Source of the DNA: Puffinus mauretanicus
Lineage: Eukaryota > Chordata > Aves > Procellariiformes > Procellariidae
NCBI GenBank assembly: GCA_023333565.1
Contig: JAJKFH010000295.1
Coordinates: 724,001 to 788,000, forward strand
DNA length: 64,000 nucleotides
Reading direction: 5' to 3'
Under the pieces are notes generated by a model that did not search any database, was not told the origin of the DNA, and saw only the letters and a list, made by a program, of their open reading frames with translations. Below, piece by piece: positions 23,089-37,795 of the stretch. Position 1 is the first letter of the stretch. Every line of letters begins with the position of its first letter. The translations under genes and the position numbers were made by a program.

Positions 23089-26000
23089 AGTCAAGCAGCC
23101 TGTTTGAAAGCTCCCTGGGGGCGAGGGCAGGGGTGTCCTTTGGAAACCAGCCCTAAACTTTTTCTGTCATACAGATTCATGTTGTCCTCGTTTTACCTAC
23201 CCTGGACAGTCTGAACTAATGAGATTGCTTAGTGCCTTAGTTTTGGTAAGGAGTACATAAATATTGATCGCTACTGGAAAGGTTCCAAAAACCTTTTAAA
23301 GTGACACTTTTGTTTTGCACTAAATTATTATTCACATATTTTGGAAAGAAGAGTTCTTGGTTCCACTTACTTGACAAATGCTTTTATTGAGTATTGTGAA
23401 CAAGAAGCTTTTATAGGACTAGGCAAATCGTTGGAAGGGTTTTGTTTTAAGGACTACAGTTCACTCCTTTAGATCTGTTATTTTTGACAAGAGGGGAAAA
23501 AAGGTTAGAGTAGTGTACAGCATAAATAATTTTCAACTAATGACCTAAAACTTCAGGGTCAAGTCTTTTATGGGTTTATTATTAATCTCTTGACTTCAAC
23601 TGACTTAAGGTTTCATTCTGGAGAATTGTTTTGAAGAAAAATGAGGGGCTTTTTCTTTTTTGAAAAATATTGTTAGTTTTAGCAATTTTCTCAGGTTTTC
23701 ATTGATGGGTGTCTTGATTATGGTTTTCCTGAATTTGTGGTATGCTTCTGATGAAGAGGGGGACTCGAGGGCTATTTAATTGGTGACAGGATGTTAACAC
23801 TAATTGGGGCTACAGTGGGAATTATTCTTACAGGTATTATTACAATGGAAATAGAAATGGCCAAGAGGATAAACACTTATTTAGTAGACAGATACATTAA
23901 ATGTAACTGTGCTTGTGATAATTAATATTTTAGAAACCTGTGAAAGTAAATTGGCAGTAAAGAGCCAGAATTGCAGCTTGGATTTCCAAGTCTTTGCTCC
24001 AAAACTAAGCAAGGTCAGGAACGGAATTAATTTCTTCCACACAGGTTAGTCTCAGTGGTTGTTTAAAAAACTATATGACCATTAAAAAAATTAAACTGGT
24101 GCACAGAAGAAAGTGGAAGAGTATTGTTTATCCCCCCAACTGATAAAAATCAAGACCCATTGGAACTTTCTCTAAGGTTATTGGATGAGGTATGGGGTAC
24201 TGCATTTCCAGGTACTAAGAACAATTTAAGTGATGGCCCTGTGACCCAGCAACGAGGCACACAAGTATATAGGTTTCCCATTATATACATGTCATTGCTC
24301 AATTAAAAATACAGCACTAAGTGAGCTCTCAAAGTGCTGAACCAAGATGGGGGCAATATCAAATGTAGGGGAGGGTCCCTCAGGACATCATCTTCTTTGG
24401 TATCTAATTCCTTATCTAAAGCACTGCATAGGGCAGTTCAACTTCAGCTCTAAGCTTTTTTTTTTTAATTTTCAGACAGTTCTTTATCAGCAGTCGTACA
24501 AGCATGGACTGCAGAACCTTACAGCATTGTGTTAAACATGTAAGATCTAATCATGAAGATAGTATTTCTGTATACTAATAAAAAAATACTACACTTTAAG
24601 AGATAAAGCCTGTTGAAAATATACTTTGTCAGGAAGAGATCTGACTTTCTATTCAGGTGCCCTTTACTTGTAGCCCTGTTTAGTAAAGCGCAGCGGTGGC
24701 TGAGAACAGCAAAGCTCTGCTTTACAGACTTGCAAGAGCAGGAGCCCAAGCGAAAGGAAGGGACTGACCATGCTAAAGCAAAACCTGCTAACCTGCTGCT
24801 CTGCAAGGAGCAACTCCGCAGGGGAAAAGGCAAAGTCTCCCCTTCTGCGAGGAAGCGAGGCCTGAGAAGCTGTGCATACAGAGCTCCAGCTCTTCTAATG
24901 TCTCTTCTTATGCTACCAGGCTCATGAACATGTAAAAGGAATTCCCATTTAGGTGAACAGCATTAATAACTGCTTCACGTACATAGTGGAGGAATTTTTT
25001 TAAAATATGCAGAGAAGTTAACCTCTATATTCTGAAATTATCCTTCACACAATTTTAGAAACACACACTTGTGTGACTTCTGGAGCAACCATGGGGTTGG
25101 CCGAACTGGCCTGGATGTCTCCACACCTCTTCTCTCTTGCAGTGTGGAAGGAACTGGCTGAACAAAACCCCCTACACCCTGTAGGCAGCCTTTGCGGCTG
25201 ATTAGTCAGGCACACACTTAAGTCTATTAATACATAGCTCCATTACCATGGCAGCAGGTTAAAGTTAGAAGTAACTAGATTTGAATTATTTAAGTATGCT
25301 AAAAATACCAACTTCTAGGCTTAAGTGGTTCTATTTGTCACTACACTTTGTCACCCATAATGACAATTGCCACCTATGTTAGAAAGGCTTCTTAGAAAAC
25401 TCAGTAACTTCATATGCACGTAGTGCTCCCGTCTATGTATTCATACTCCAGAAATCTATGTCATAGTTCCACTTGCAGACACTAAACCCAATAGTTTTGT
25501 TTCTCAAATAGTGAATACATGCAGTTTGATTTCTATCAAACCAATAACCAGATATCAGAAGAAGGCTGAATAGATTTAGTTTGATTCAGTATGACCCAGC
25601 CAAGTCAGCCTCCAGACAAATCTGAGTACAATTTCTTAAGTTCCTCTTTTATTACATGCTTACAACTACACAAAAAAAAATTAATAAATTTAGATTCTAA
25701 AAAGTGATTTTGCAATGCAAACATATGATAAAAACCTACAAAAGATGCAGAGAATACCAAACCATGTTGTCCTATTATCTCAAAATAGTGACCATGCTCA
25801 GAAAAAAACCCCACAATAATTAACACTGGGTTTCAGAAAGGTGGTAGAAAAGGTAGTTCCCCTACAACAGTTTGCTAAAGAGCAAACCCAGTGTATGCTA
25901 AATTTTTTCCTGTTCCTAAGAACTCCTGAGTGCTCTAGAGCGTCCAAATGAATCCAGTGCCAAACCCAATCAATATAAACCACTCACCTAGGTAAAATCA

Positions 26001-28639
26001 TTCAGGTGCATTAGTGTTTCCAGGACTATCTGTTTGACAGCAACGGGAAAGAGACATGGCTCACAGTTAAAAAATTCACAAAGAATTTCTATCTGTATCT
26101 GTATTTAGCACAGACGCAGTATTCAAGATCTTCTTGGCTTCTCACATTCATTTCTTAATTAAAAAACTAACAGGGAACATTAAACATCTCCCCATTTCAT
26201 CTCTCAATATGCAAATTATAGATACAAGCCTACTAGTAGCAGCCTACCAAAAGATGTGGCTGCATGCCATGCAGGTGCAAGAAAAAAAAGATAATTTTAA
26301 CATCAAGTGATTACAACTACAAATTTACCTATCAGTAACCCAGCTGGGAAGCTAGTCTAATGGACACTGGATTGAGGATTTTGAAAGAGAAGTAAAGAGA
26401 AAGGAATGTATTGCATAATACAGAAGAATATGTGGTTAGCTCTATAATTTAATATACTTTGGGAATGGCCAATCTTTTTCACCTTCTAGGGGATGAAGAA
26501 ACTGCTTTTTTCTCATTTCTGTGCCAAATCTAGATATTAAAACATTTTCATTTGCAATTTACAACTGATTCCCCCTCCCCATCCATCTGGTCCAACTCTT
26601 CCCTGCTGGTCAGACCATAAAGCTATCGATAGACATAACTGCATTTATTTCAACTGTAAGAACAAATCCAACTCTTGCACGTGATTTTTCTCCCTGTATG
26701 CCAGTAGAATTGGCTATGTGTTACTTGGAGCACATTATCTCTCAGTCCACGTGCGTGAAGGTGGCCTTGGACAAGATGAAGAAGAGCTTTAGTGCACAAA
26801 AACATGGGGGAAAAATTGCTTTCATCTTCAGCACCTTCTCTTCAATGAGACCCCAGAGATGGCAGTAGCCCAGTATGACCAAAGGGAAGGATGTGACTCA
26901 GTCCCCATTTCTGGCTCCATGGTCACTCCCAAGAAGAACGATGACAGCCATGCAATGCAGCCTGGGACATGCTGCCTCAAAGGAGGCTCTCCTCCTCCCT
27001 ACATCTTGTGCAGCTCAGTGCGAGAGGGGAAACAAATGATTCATTGATTTTGTTTTTCTGAAGGGAAAGAAAGGAACAAGGCAGCATTATGGCTTTGATG
27101 GAGCAGAGACACCTTCAGCCAAGGGTCAGTATGGATGCAGATATCTCTACCCATTTCTCCCGGATCCCCAGGGGCAGAGCAATCCTATTTTGGTGGGGTG
27201 ACAGAAAGCACTGAATGGCCCATGAAGAAATGGCTGCTTTGCCTCTGCCAGGCTGGCTGCAGTGTAGTCATGGGTGGGAGGCAACCAACCTGTGGTCCTG
27301 GCAGGTCAAAAGACCCTCCTTGGGCATGACAAAAGCAGGGCAGCTCATTCCCAGAGGTGGAACAAGTAGTACCGAATTTTTCTAAAGTGATGTAGCTGCG
27401 CACGACAGGAACAGGAGGCTAATTGGCAAATAGGGCTGCAGCAAGAAGCTTCTGGGAGGGATTTTAAAGAGGAAGAGAAGAGCCAGCTAAGCTTACAAAA
27501 CAAGCTGATACTGATAGCTGTGTGAAATGCAGATACAGGGAGCCAGAAATGTTTTAAATTTGAGCTGTTGTTGCGACCCTGGATTTCCAGCACTGCTTCA
27601 TTTGCTGCCCCCACTAGATTGCCACTCTAAATTTCTGTTAGATTATGCTGTGCTGGGAGATCCTTCTGCTGGGATCATTAGGCATCTCAATTTAGTTTTC
27701 CAATAAAAATCTGAAAGTTACAATTTAGTGGCACAGCTGCAGTTATTGAAATAGCTCTGCCTCCGCTGTCTGAGGGCTCCAAGGTGGGGAAGGAAGGGGA
27801 GAGGAACAGCCACAGTGCAGAGGAGCTGGTTGAGGATGGACATAGGAAAGGCATGGGAAGGACAAGGAGCCTTCACATCAGCAGAAGCAGCCAGGAGAAG
27901 AGAATGTCAGCAGAGACTTTATTTCATTGTGTTCCTATTTAATACTTTAATGAATTAAGAAATCTTGTTCAGACCTGGAAGTTCACCTCCCTGTTCCATC
28001 TCACTGTTTGACCTCTTCACAGTCCTCCCCACATGTGCTGGGTATTACCTGCATATAACCAACAGCTTGAGTATTCTTATAAAAAAGAAGCAAAACCAAG
28101 ACATCTACTCACAATTATATAGCATAGCACCACACTGCACAGGCTGTCATGCTTTGTGAACTCGTAGGACAGCTTTTCATACTTTGTATACGCTGACCAT
28201 GTTAAGTACCTCTGTCAACTGTGTTTCTTATGCAGCCAGTTTAAACATCTGAAATGATGTTTCTTTATTTATATCAATGGATAGGTATGACCAAATTGCA
28301 GATGGACTTGCCCATCAAAACAGACTTGAATGACACCATTAGTACTATCAGCTTCCACACTTTGAATCAGCACCTCCAGGCATTTTGGCTGTACCTATTC
28401 ACAGAAGCAAGAAAATGAAGGAATGAGAATAAGAATTGGCTGAAATAGGCTGAAAATCTGAAGACAGAAGATGTTAACACTCAGAAAACAGTTATGTTTA
28501 TAATTCCAAAGGAACAAAAAAAGGAAAATGTACATTAAAAAGGAAATGTCAACAAATTTGGAGGAATAGTCAAGATAGTCCCTGGGGTTAAAAAACCAAA
28601 ACCACTCTAAATGTACAGGACAGATGGTAGTTAAAAGAT
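23089..28639. other. unique DNA, no gene seen
   Basis: Over 5 kb with no recognisable gene. A pair of antisense 104-codon frames (24613-24927 plus, 24833-24519 minus) overlaps a moderately GC-rich patch, and T-runs occur at 24456-24466. The stretch 26850-27420 is GC-richer, with frames of 60-90 codons on both strands and no domain I recognise. At 28380-28640 the sequence may already belong to the CR1 body that follows, but similarity is too weak to claim. Confidence 0.45.
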
Positions 28640-29740
28640 AACCTATTAATGGCACAATATCAGATAATCCTGATGCAGGGAAAAATGGAAGAAATAAGGA
28701 GATTCGAGACCTCTTTAACAATCCAGATAATCAACAGAGAATTATATTTAAAGTGGAACTGTGCTGAAAGTGGAAATATAATTAAGGACAAGTATAAAAG
28801 AATAGCACAAGTATGTAGGCATAGAATTGAAAAGGCAGAGGCAAAAAGCAAATTATAACCAGTTATTAATGTAAATGAAAACAAGAAAAAAGTTCTGTAA
28901 ATGCTTCAACCATGACAGAAGATAAAAAACTATCAAGTTCACTTATATTAGTCAAACAAATAATGGTAAATGCAGAAAAGCTCAAGTACCGCCTTTCTTC
29001 AGTTTTCTCTAAGGTTAATTACAGCCAGATACTTGAACAATTAATGTTAACCGGGAGATAAAAGTATAGGACAGGAATATGAAAAGGACAGGTTGAAGAA
29101 TATTTAAGTTAGACGTAGTCAAATTTTAGGGACAAATGAAATGCACTTTCAAGTACTCAAGGAATTAACTTAAGCCATCTAAGAACCATTAGCAATTATC
29201 TTTGAGAACTTGGAGGACAGGGAAATCCTGGGGGACCAGGGAAGGGCAAACAGAGCACCAACTCTTCGAAAAGAAGTCAGAAGGAAGGTCCAAGGATTTA
29301 AAGATCAGTCAACCTTGCTTTTATACTTGGAAGTGTATTAGAACAGTGCTTAAAGTGATGAGACAAAAATGTGAACATAGACTATATGAATCTCTTGAGA
29401 ACAAATTAACCCAGCACCAAAAAGAGGTATTCCTGACACTGATGAGCACGTGGAAAGTTGCAGGCATGCTCCAGTAAGGCTTTTGATAGCTAGATTAGCT
29501 ATCAAAGAGCTAGAGATAACGCTCATAAGTTTCATAAGTAAACTCGGGAAATATGGCCTAAATGAAATTATTATGAAGTGTATAGACAGTTGGTTTAAAA
29601 ATAGCACTTAAAGCCTTTGATCATCCAATAAAATGGGAAGATGCTTCCAGAGGCCTTCCACAGGAGGCCTTTCCTGGACTTTGTTCTGTTTTGCATTTTC
29701 ATCTGGGGTGGTGGAATTGACTGCACTTCATAGGTCTGAG
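28640..29740 (+). pseudogene. decayed CR1 LINE body (endonuclease-RT linker and reverse transcriptase)
   Basis: This is a broken ORF2 of an old CR1-family LINE, which encoded endonuclease and reverse transcriptase. In the linker region, plus-strand codons give KYKRIAQVCRHRIEKAEAK (28781-28845). Around 29210-29350 a WGNP-like step is followed by FEKKSEGRSKDLKISQPCF and YTWKCIRTVLK, matching the family's PIFKKG...P.NYRPVSL...PGK steps. Near 29476 is a trace of SKAFD, and at 29540-29609 KLGKYGLNEIIMKCIDSWFKN matches the KL.KYGLDE...WI.NWL block. A degraded VPQGS...LF.IFI region follows. Stops and frame changes are frequent, so it cannot be functional. Ends are approximate. Confidence 0.72.
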
Positions 29741-32700
29741 AGATAGTGTATTCTTTAGCAAGAGATGCATGTTTTCACAAATACAGCTGTTCGTGTGGTC
29801 CCAAAGAAGTAAACAAATAATAGAGTAGCATTTTGCTAGAGGACTGGGAACAGTTATTTTACATTGCAGACATTTCCGTAAAGGTTGTCTTGCTTGAAAT
29901 GCTGTATGTAGTTACCATGCTCCGCAAGTCTAAGGTTACCTCCTGCTTCTGAAAGAAACGCGGTAGCAGAGACAAGCACTCAAGTGACAGTGCTGAAGAT
30001 GGATATAAGGAGATGACAATTTATCAGCTGAGATAAGGGGCTTTGGCTTCCTCATTAGTTACAGTCGCTGTGATTGAGCAACTGCATAGCCTTCTCATCC
30101 AGACCGGGGGGGACAAAGCTAGCTACAAATTGCTGTGAATGCTGCGTTTATCATCAGCTCCAATTCACTTCCAATCTAAGTTGTATTTATACCTCATTCA
30201 GGGAAAAAAATTAATAGTATTAGAAAGAAACAGCCATTCTGCAGCAGATGGATCCAAACCCTATTTCAGACTTTGGGAGCGCAAGAAGCTTATAGTCCCC
30301 CCCAGAACTGAACACGCAGTGCAACGCTACCCATACAGGAATATCTTTTCTTGAGAATCAGCCAACCATAAGGACAAGTTAGCCCAGCTGAGAAGCAGGC
30401 CATGTTATCTAGGTGGTGTGCTCATCTAGTACAGCAATATTGCTCCTGGTACTCAAAGCACATCTTGCTCAAGACTACAGAAATCAGAAAATATTTTATC
30501 CTTTTTGTTAGATTTCCTTTACTATCTCCTGTACAGATAAGGAACATACTCTCCCTCATGAAATCAAAATCTTAAACAAGTTTGAAAGAAAGTCACAACA
30601 AGTAAGAGAAGACCACCCAGTCACAGTAACTGAAAAAAGTACAGCAGACAAGTTCTACAACAGTTTTTCCTTGGGAAAACACCTCTATGGTATTGGTCTT
30701 TTTTGTAAAAAGAAATAAAAAACACTGATGAACCTTCAATGGCTCAGCATTACATATGATCTACAGAAAATTTTTCCTTCACCTCTGTAGTGTTAAAAAC
30801 AGACTGTACACCTCTTCATCTTTCGAAGGGGCTCACAGATATTTTTATGCATAACGTGGCTTGACCCAGGAGAATATTAATTCAAGGAATACATGCTTTG
30901 ACAGCAGAACTGAAGATAAAACTAAGCATGACACAGTAAATTTAAATTGTTGATATGATAGTTGCATATTAATCAAAACAAAAAGTTGCTGAGGTCTTGC
31001 ATATTGAGCTAAATTAGGTCCACACAGAGGGACATGAAGAATAATGTGAAAGTTCTTCCTCACATACTCTTCCACATGCTTTGATGCTAAGCCCGAGTAC
31101 CAGGAGTGAAGCAACTACACAAACAACCAAAAAAAGAAGAATGGATAAGATTAAGGCTGCAGACTTCTCAGCAAGCCAGTGAGGGTATGAGCACATGGTA
31201 TTTGGAAAAAGGAGAAGTTGGGCTTGTGCTTCTCTGTTTCTCTACTTCTCTGAAAGTATTTTCTGCAAGTTCTTTTCTTCATGTGGAATTGAGGTTCGTC
31301 CTCTCAAGTCTGGCTGAATGATGAGGATATTTAGCATGAATGCTCTTAAAAAGATTGGTGGGTTGAGAGGTTAAACTTTAACAAGTGTATTTTCTAGAAA
31401 CTTGTTGGACCTCTGACTCCACAGAAAAACAATTAAGTTATTTCCCTAAAACGCTTTATTTTTATGTCATCAGCATTACTCCCTGCACCAGTGATTTGGT
31501 CACTACAGGATCTTTCAACCTTAACGAGACCAGACTTCTAATGTAAAACATTAGCAGAGTTCTCCTCCACTTCTTCACAAATATTGCAACTCTAATACAA
31601 AGCAGCAAGGCAGGTCACCATCCTTTTTTGTCCAAGTAATAAAGTGTTTCAAAGCCATGTCCCCCAGGCATTGTATAGACAGACACACATGCACAGATCC
31701 TGCTGTGCATTGAGACTTGAAACTACAATACAGCATTAAAAGGAGTATTTTTCCTTCAAAGTCCATTTATAATTCCCACCAACACTTCTGGGACCTGTGC
31801 AAACCCATTAAGACAGACATGAATATACTTCCCTCCTGAGCATAGCCTTGAATTACAAACCAAGAAGAGCTACAGAGGTCTGACACCTAAAAGAAAACCT
31901 TGAAAATCTATATTTCTAATGGAGACACATCTGCTTCTCTCACTCCAGCAGTGCGACAGTACAGTGTGCTATGCTTACCTCCGCTGCCATCATTATGCAG
32001 ATATACTCTCTATGGTAAAAGTTAAGAAGCGCTAATGATATTTAAAATCCGTTTCCAAATCAGCCCTTTCTGCATCTCCCTCCCCATCTGTATCTGTTTA
32101 CTTGGCTGAAATTCTGTCTGCAGTAGTCTGATATTTTTCTGTAGAAAAGTCATGTAGACATTTATTCAAGGACCAGAGACCTTCAGCAGGTTTTCCAAGC
32201 TCCTTTGGTATTTGTTATTTCCAAAGTGTTTTCTTGCTTTCCATTATAAATAGTCATTACGAAACATACTTTGGAAAACAGGAAAATAAAAATCAGCTAC
32301 TTATTCCCCCCATCCACCTGCCCAGAAGGCAGAAAGGAGCTCCCACTAGTAGCTTTTCAGACTCAAAGCTGTTCTTAAAAGCACTTCGTGGTGGCCTCTC
32401 TCGCCTCCAGAACTACAGATCTCTCATGAAGGCCTGTTTTGATCCTCCTCAAACCAACCTTTAAAGTCCAGTGATGTCAAACACCTGCTGCAGCACAAGC
32501 ATGGGCACTCAATGGGATTGGCGATTCATCCTTCACAGATAATACGGGAAGAAACACACTGAAGTTACTTTATACAGAAGGAGCATATGATTACACTGGA
32601 GTTCATATGTGTGAGAAATTAATTTATCAAAACCAGCTCCCCATTTGTCTTTAAGGGTGTAATGAACTCATTCCTACCACTGCCTCCTCCTGCACAATTT

Positions 32701-35700
32701 CATTGCATAGACTGGAACAAGCATAGATTGAAGCAAACTCAGAATTAATTGTAATTTGTCCTACTTAAGGAAAAATTATTTCCTGCACTAGCTCTAGAGA
32801 AACCCCAGTTCTTTTCCACCTGTTAATTACCCACTGACTGACTTGTTCCTGTTTTGTCTCTGTACCTTATTGCTTTACTTGTAAGAAGAGTAATTTCCAA
32901 CTTGAGTACTGCCAGATCAATTTGCCTTAAAAACAGCTGTATATGCATAACTGCATAAGAATTTCCAAGACATTAAAGGCAAGCTGGTACCAATCTCCTA
33001 TTGCCCATCAGTGAAGCTAACCACTGTATCCCTGGAAATCTTCCCTTCCCCCCCTAATCTGGGCTAACAACTAACCCCTAGGAAATTCCTAGCACACAGC
33101 AACTCCTTTATTTTCAACACTTCACCGTCACTTACAGATAACTTCTGAAATGAACCCATTGCACAAAGCATGTTCACTTACAGGTAGAAGATCATTTAAA
33201 ACACACCAGGTGGTGATGGTGCTCATGCAGTCACCAGAGAGATTTGTGTCAGTCAAATGACCCCAGGGAGCATTTTGTTGTACAGCTGCCATAAGGATGG
33301 CTGGTGGCTGTTTCTGCCCTTTTGAAATATAGATTCTTTAGGTTTATCTGAGACGTCTGGACAGGGGCTGCCCAGAAAGCTTTTGCTTTTTCTCCACCAT
33401 ACACAAATCAACCCCTCAGCCCGTGCTCACTGCCACTGAGGAGAGTCCGACCTACTGCTTGCCTGCTTTAAAATTGATTTTTTACATCTTGGCAAATTTA
33501 AAAGCCCCAACGGTACAGGATTTATTACACATTTACACCACACCACAGATGCGTTGGACACACTGCACATGACTCACCACACATCTGAGCACATACTTCT
33601 GTTCAGAAACTCAGAGAAAGGAATGCAACAGCTTCACCTTGCTACAAACACATCCCAAGTACACTCCCATCAGCAGCCCCGACCTGCCTGAATTTCTGCA
33701 GCCCCTACTAGTCTGATGAGCCTGCCTTGCTCTCGCCACCAATGGATGCAGAAGCTACAGTGCTGGTTCATAATAGTTTTAGATTTCATCCTAAACTAGC
33801 CCACTGTACTCAACTGCTAAAGGAACAAGGGTTATCACAGGTGACTAGACACAGCAAGTTGAATTAGAGAGGTGTTCTTCTCCACTGAAAAAAAGTCTTC
33901 CAAAAAAAATGCCGTGCCTGGGGTTTCAAGCTTACTCATCAGAATTCAGCACGCCAACACCTCTAGGTAGAACAAACGCCGCAGAGGAAAGCAAGCCTTG
34001 GTGAAGAAACGAGTGAAGTAAGGTGTTTTAAACACTGTACGTAATTCACTCTCCCTTTTTCCTCGAACGTGCTTGCCTTTCACACTGTGCCCCACTCACT
34101 CAAGAGGAGCTCCTGCCCTACAGCTCTTCCGGAGCAGGTTAAGCCATGCCTGCATACAGCTTTATCATGTTATATTTGCTGGCTCATAGCATCAAAACAA
34201 ATGGCTTTTTTAGGGGACAGTGGAAAAGGGTAAAGGGTGCCAGAACCTCAGGGAATCATTCACAATTATTGCAAAGGAGAAACAAAGAGTTTACTGAAAA
34301 AAATCCTAGTAGCAACAGCAGACTGCAAACTAGCCTGTTTGCAACTCTGCTTGGGTTGATGAGCCAGAAAAGTCTGCACATAACATTAGGAGAGAGCAGG
34401 GCTCAGCTTTCTAGCCAGCTCTCTTTTGCAATGTAGGAGTTCAACTTTTTTATTATTCCTAGTGGTTTAAGGATGAAGTTCGTTATAAACTATTAATCTA
34501 TGGCAATGGGCTAAGCAGGTGATCCTTCTAATGGAAAATTGATTACACAGCAAAGTTTGCTGCAGAACTGAAATAGTATGGATATTAAATGGCTCTTAAG
34601 CGAGGAAAAATGATTAGTCAATTGAGAGTTCTAAGTTCTGATTTTAAATAAAAGGTCAATGTTTTTTAAAAAAAATAATTTCAGCTTCATTGAAATATTG
34701 TTTTGACAAACATCTTTGAGGGTTTGGGGTTTTTTTCGAGATTTAAAAACAGAAAGGGAAAATTAGAAGTCAAAAGCTTTTTCAAACACATTTTAATCGA
34801 AGCACTGAAAATATAGCTGTCCTACCTTTTGTTAAAGTTTGCTTCATAAGAATTATGAAACAACTATATTCAAACATGCAGGCTGTCAAGTCTGCACTTT
34901 GTCAAAGACTACATGGAGGAACATCCGCACTACTGTTTTTAATCACTTTATTGGCTTTTACTGTATTTGAAGGGCTTTTTTTTATATAATTGAGCCCTAC
35001 TCCCCAGCAGCATTCAAGGCCAATGTTGACATGTGTGAGCCTGTACTCAGATGGGCCACATTTCTGCTCTGACCTGTTATCTCAGATAATTCCACTTTTC
35101 CAGACTCACGCAGACACCTCTGTTACACCTCAAGTAGTTACCTTAACTAAACCTGGTATTGCTGCCTGCCGGACTCCCCTGACAACAGCCATTAGCACAG
35201 TTCAATGAAACACTGCACTGAGTATATGGAGTTTCCCTCCTGATCAGAGGTGCACAAGAAAACTTAGTTTTGTATCAGGTGTGAAACCCACTCCACTTAG
35301 TGGCTGAACAAAAGGAGCTCAGTTTTCATCCATCTTATGTCTCACCTGGCCACTTCCACCAGTGAAATGCAAAAAACCTGCCAGCTAAGTTGCTGCATAT
35401 AATCTGGAAAAAGGGCAAGACTGAAAAAGGACTTCAGGTACTCATTCAATAAACAAATATAACAACTATCCCAACATGCAAACAACACATAGGGCAGCTG
35501 CAAATATTTATGCCTTAATGTCATTTAAAAGACATTCATATTGTCCAATGCAGAGGGAACAACAGTCAAGCTCATGATGAACAGATTTCAATGCTTTTGC
35601 TCAAAGAGACCATAAAATAAGAAAACAATATGTACAAGGACCTTCACACTCTGGAAGACAGGAGAAGATGAACAACGTGGTAAGGCAACTTCCTGACCTA

Positions 35701-37795
35701 AGAGCCAGAAGTTCAATGTGCTTCATTTACTACAGGTAGCAGAGACCAGCAATGTCATCTAAAATGCAACCTCACTTCCGATAGTGGTTTGACACAAAGG
35801 TATCTAATGTTTGTCATTAAATTCATTATCTCAGTGGAAGCCAGCTAAGCAACTGTAACCGTTAGTAACTTTTGAGAATTACTGCATACCACAGAATCGC
35901 AAGTGTATTTTTCATTAGGGAACACAATTAGGGAAGAAAGGGCAACTAAACAAATTCTGCAACTTACCAGCAGCTAAAAAGAAAAGCCTCCAAAACTCTC
36001 TTCGTTAATAGGGACAGAGGAAGAAAAGAGCACGAGTAGGAGACACCCACTGGTCATTGCAGGAAAGTGGGCAAGATAGGTTCATTTGTGTACAGACACT
36101 GAAGAATGAGCGACAGCATCTTTCAAGGGAGGCAAACGGAGTTCCCATTTTGTTTGAGAAGCTCTCATATGGCCAACAAAGGTAACAAGTTAAATGGCTG
36201 CATCTAAGGGCACTTTCCATCTGAATAAATGTATTCTCAAAGTAGTGTCAACATCTCAGAGGACCAACAAGTTCAAGTGGTACTGAAATGCATCTCAAAT
36301 TAATTGAGTGTAGTGGACTCGGCTAATGATTTGGTAAGTGTTTGAAATTGTGCTCGTTGTTATTGTTAAGCTTGCATGCAAGAAGAGCAATCAAACTGCT
36401 TTACCTGGGGGAATCTGGGGGCAAGTGGCACCTAGACACTTAATGAATGCTGGTAAAACATCTTTCCCAAACAACTCTGAAAATCCACATGTATGCAAGT
36501 CCATTTGAGGCTTTTTTGCCTTGAAAAGGGAGTCTAGGAGTTAAGGTGTCATGAACTCTACCATTTGTATTGAAAAAACCCTGAAGCAAGTCTAGGTGAG
36601 TGAAGGGAATATGTCCATCACAACACAGCTTCCAGACTTGGTGCTTAGGGCTTGGGAGAAGCGGAGACCACACACCTTTTTACAGACAAATACGACTGCC
36701 GGGAAGATTACTTGTTTCCGCAGCTTCAGAGACACCCTGCCTAATAGCTGTCAGTGTAGAGGAAAATGCCTTCTGGGGATGAGAAATGACTTCTGTGGAA
36801 GTGCTTTTCCTCCTATTGCTGCCACCCCATGCAAGACACATGTGGCCCCCTGAATGCTGGCTTTGGGAAACACAACCTGAAGTGAACACTTTCCACATTC
36901 ACTTTTTCACCTGAGCCCACTAAATTGTGACTAATGACTCCAATACAACACTGCAGATGTTAAGCCATGAAGAAGATGAGAAAACCCTCACTTTACTTGC
37001 CTAGCCAATATATTTCAGACTCCTGCATAATCAGTGCTATACCTGGCTGTCCCCCAGGAGCCCTCTCAGAAAGGCTATACATTTCTGAAGTCTCCTCTGC
37101 AACCACCAGTTAAAACGGAAAGTTTCAAACTGAGAAATAATCAGTATAGGTTTTATGATTTTTTTTTTAAAAGCAGATTTACTTCCTACCATTAAACAGA
37201 TAATATCTTGGTAAAAATAGACTCAAATTATGGCCAATAGTGTTCTTAAGCTTTCAGAAGCCTTGCAAAAGTCAAGGGGAAGAAACACTTGGTAAAAGGA
37301 GAAAAGGTAAGGAGTCACTTTTACATTCTCCCTCACATACGAGGAAAATATATTATATACTTTCATCATTGACACATACACCTATATACTTGGTTACATT
37401 TCTTACTCACAGATCTCAAAGCCACTGGAGCAGGGAGAGTCACTCAGATTTTCTAAAAGACAATAGATCCTCCTATATAGCATGGAAGGAGAAATTTTCA
37501 TATTATTTTGTATGGTTAGTACCATACAGTGAACAATATCCACTGCTCCTTTATTGAGATAACGCCTGCCAAATTTTGTTGTTGACCTTGCATTGAAGCC
37601 TCGATACTAAGCTGTCAAAAAAACTTTTTTTTTTGTACTGCACAATTTAAAGGGTCACCATCCACAAAACAATACTGTGACAAAAAGTGCTTAAAAAAAA
37701 GGAAATATTAATTTTGCACGCTAACACGAATATAATTTTTACCTAGCAATAAATAGGAATCTTAAAGTTAGTCTACTATTGCCTATGATTTCCTG
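29741..37795. other. unique DNA, no gene seen
   Basis: About 8 kb of AT-rich sequence with only scattered frames of about 100 codons or fewer. I see no domain, repeat or RNA gene. At 35660-35760 a segment (GTGGTAAGGCAACTTCCTG, AGAGCCAGAAGTTCAATG) faintly resembles the tRNA-derived head of a MIR-like SINE, too weak to call. Homopolymer T-runs occur near 37160 and 37623. Confidence 0.45.

Noticed and set aside
24519..24927. Two antisense 104-codon frames
   Set aside because: Exact mirror overlap and no recognisable motif; the Lys/Arg-rich peptide is not a known family.
35660..35760. MIR-like tRNA-derived head
   Set aside because: Only loose word similarity; not listed as a separate feature.
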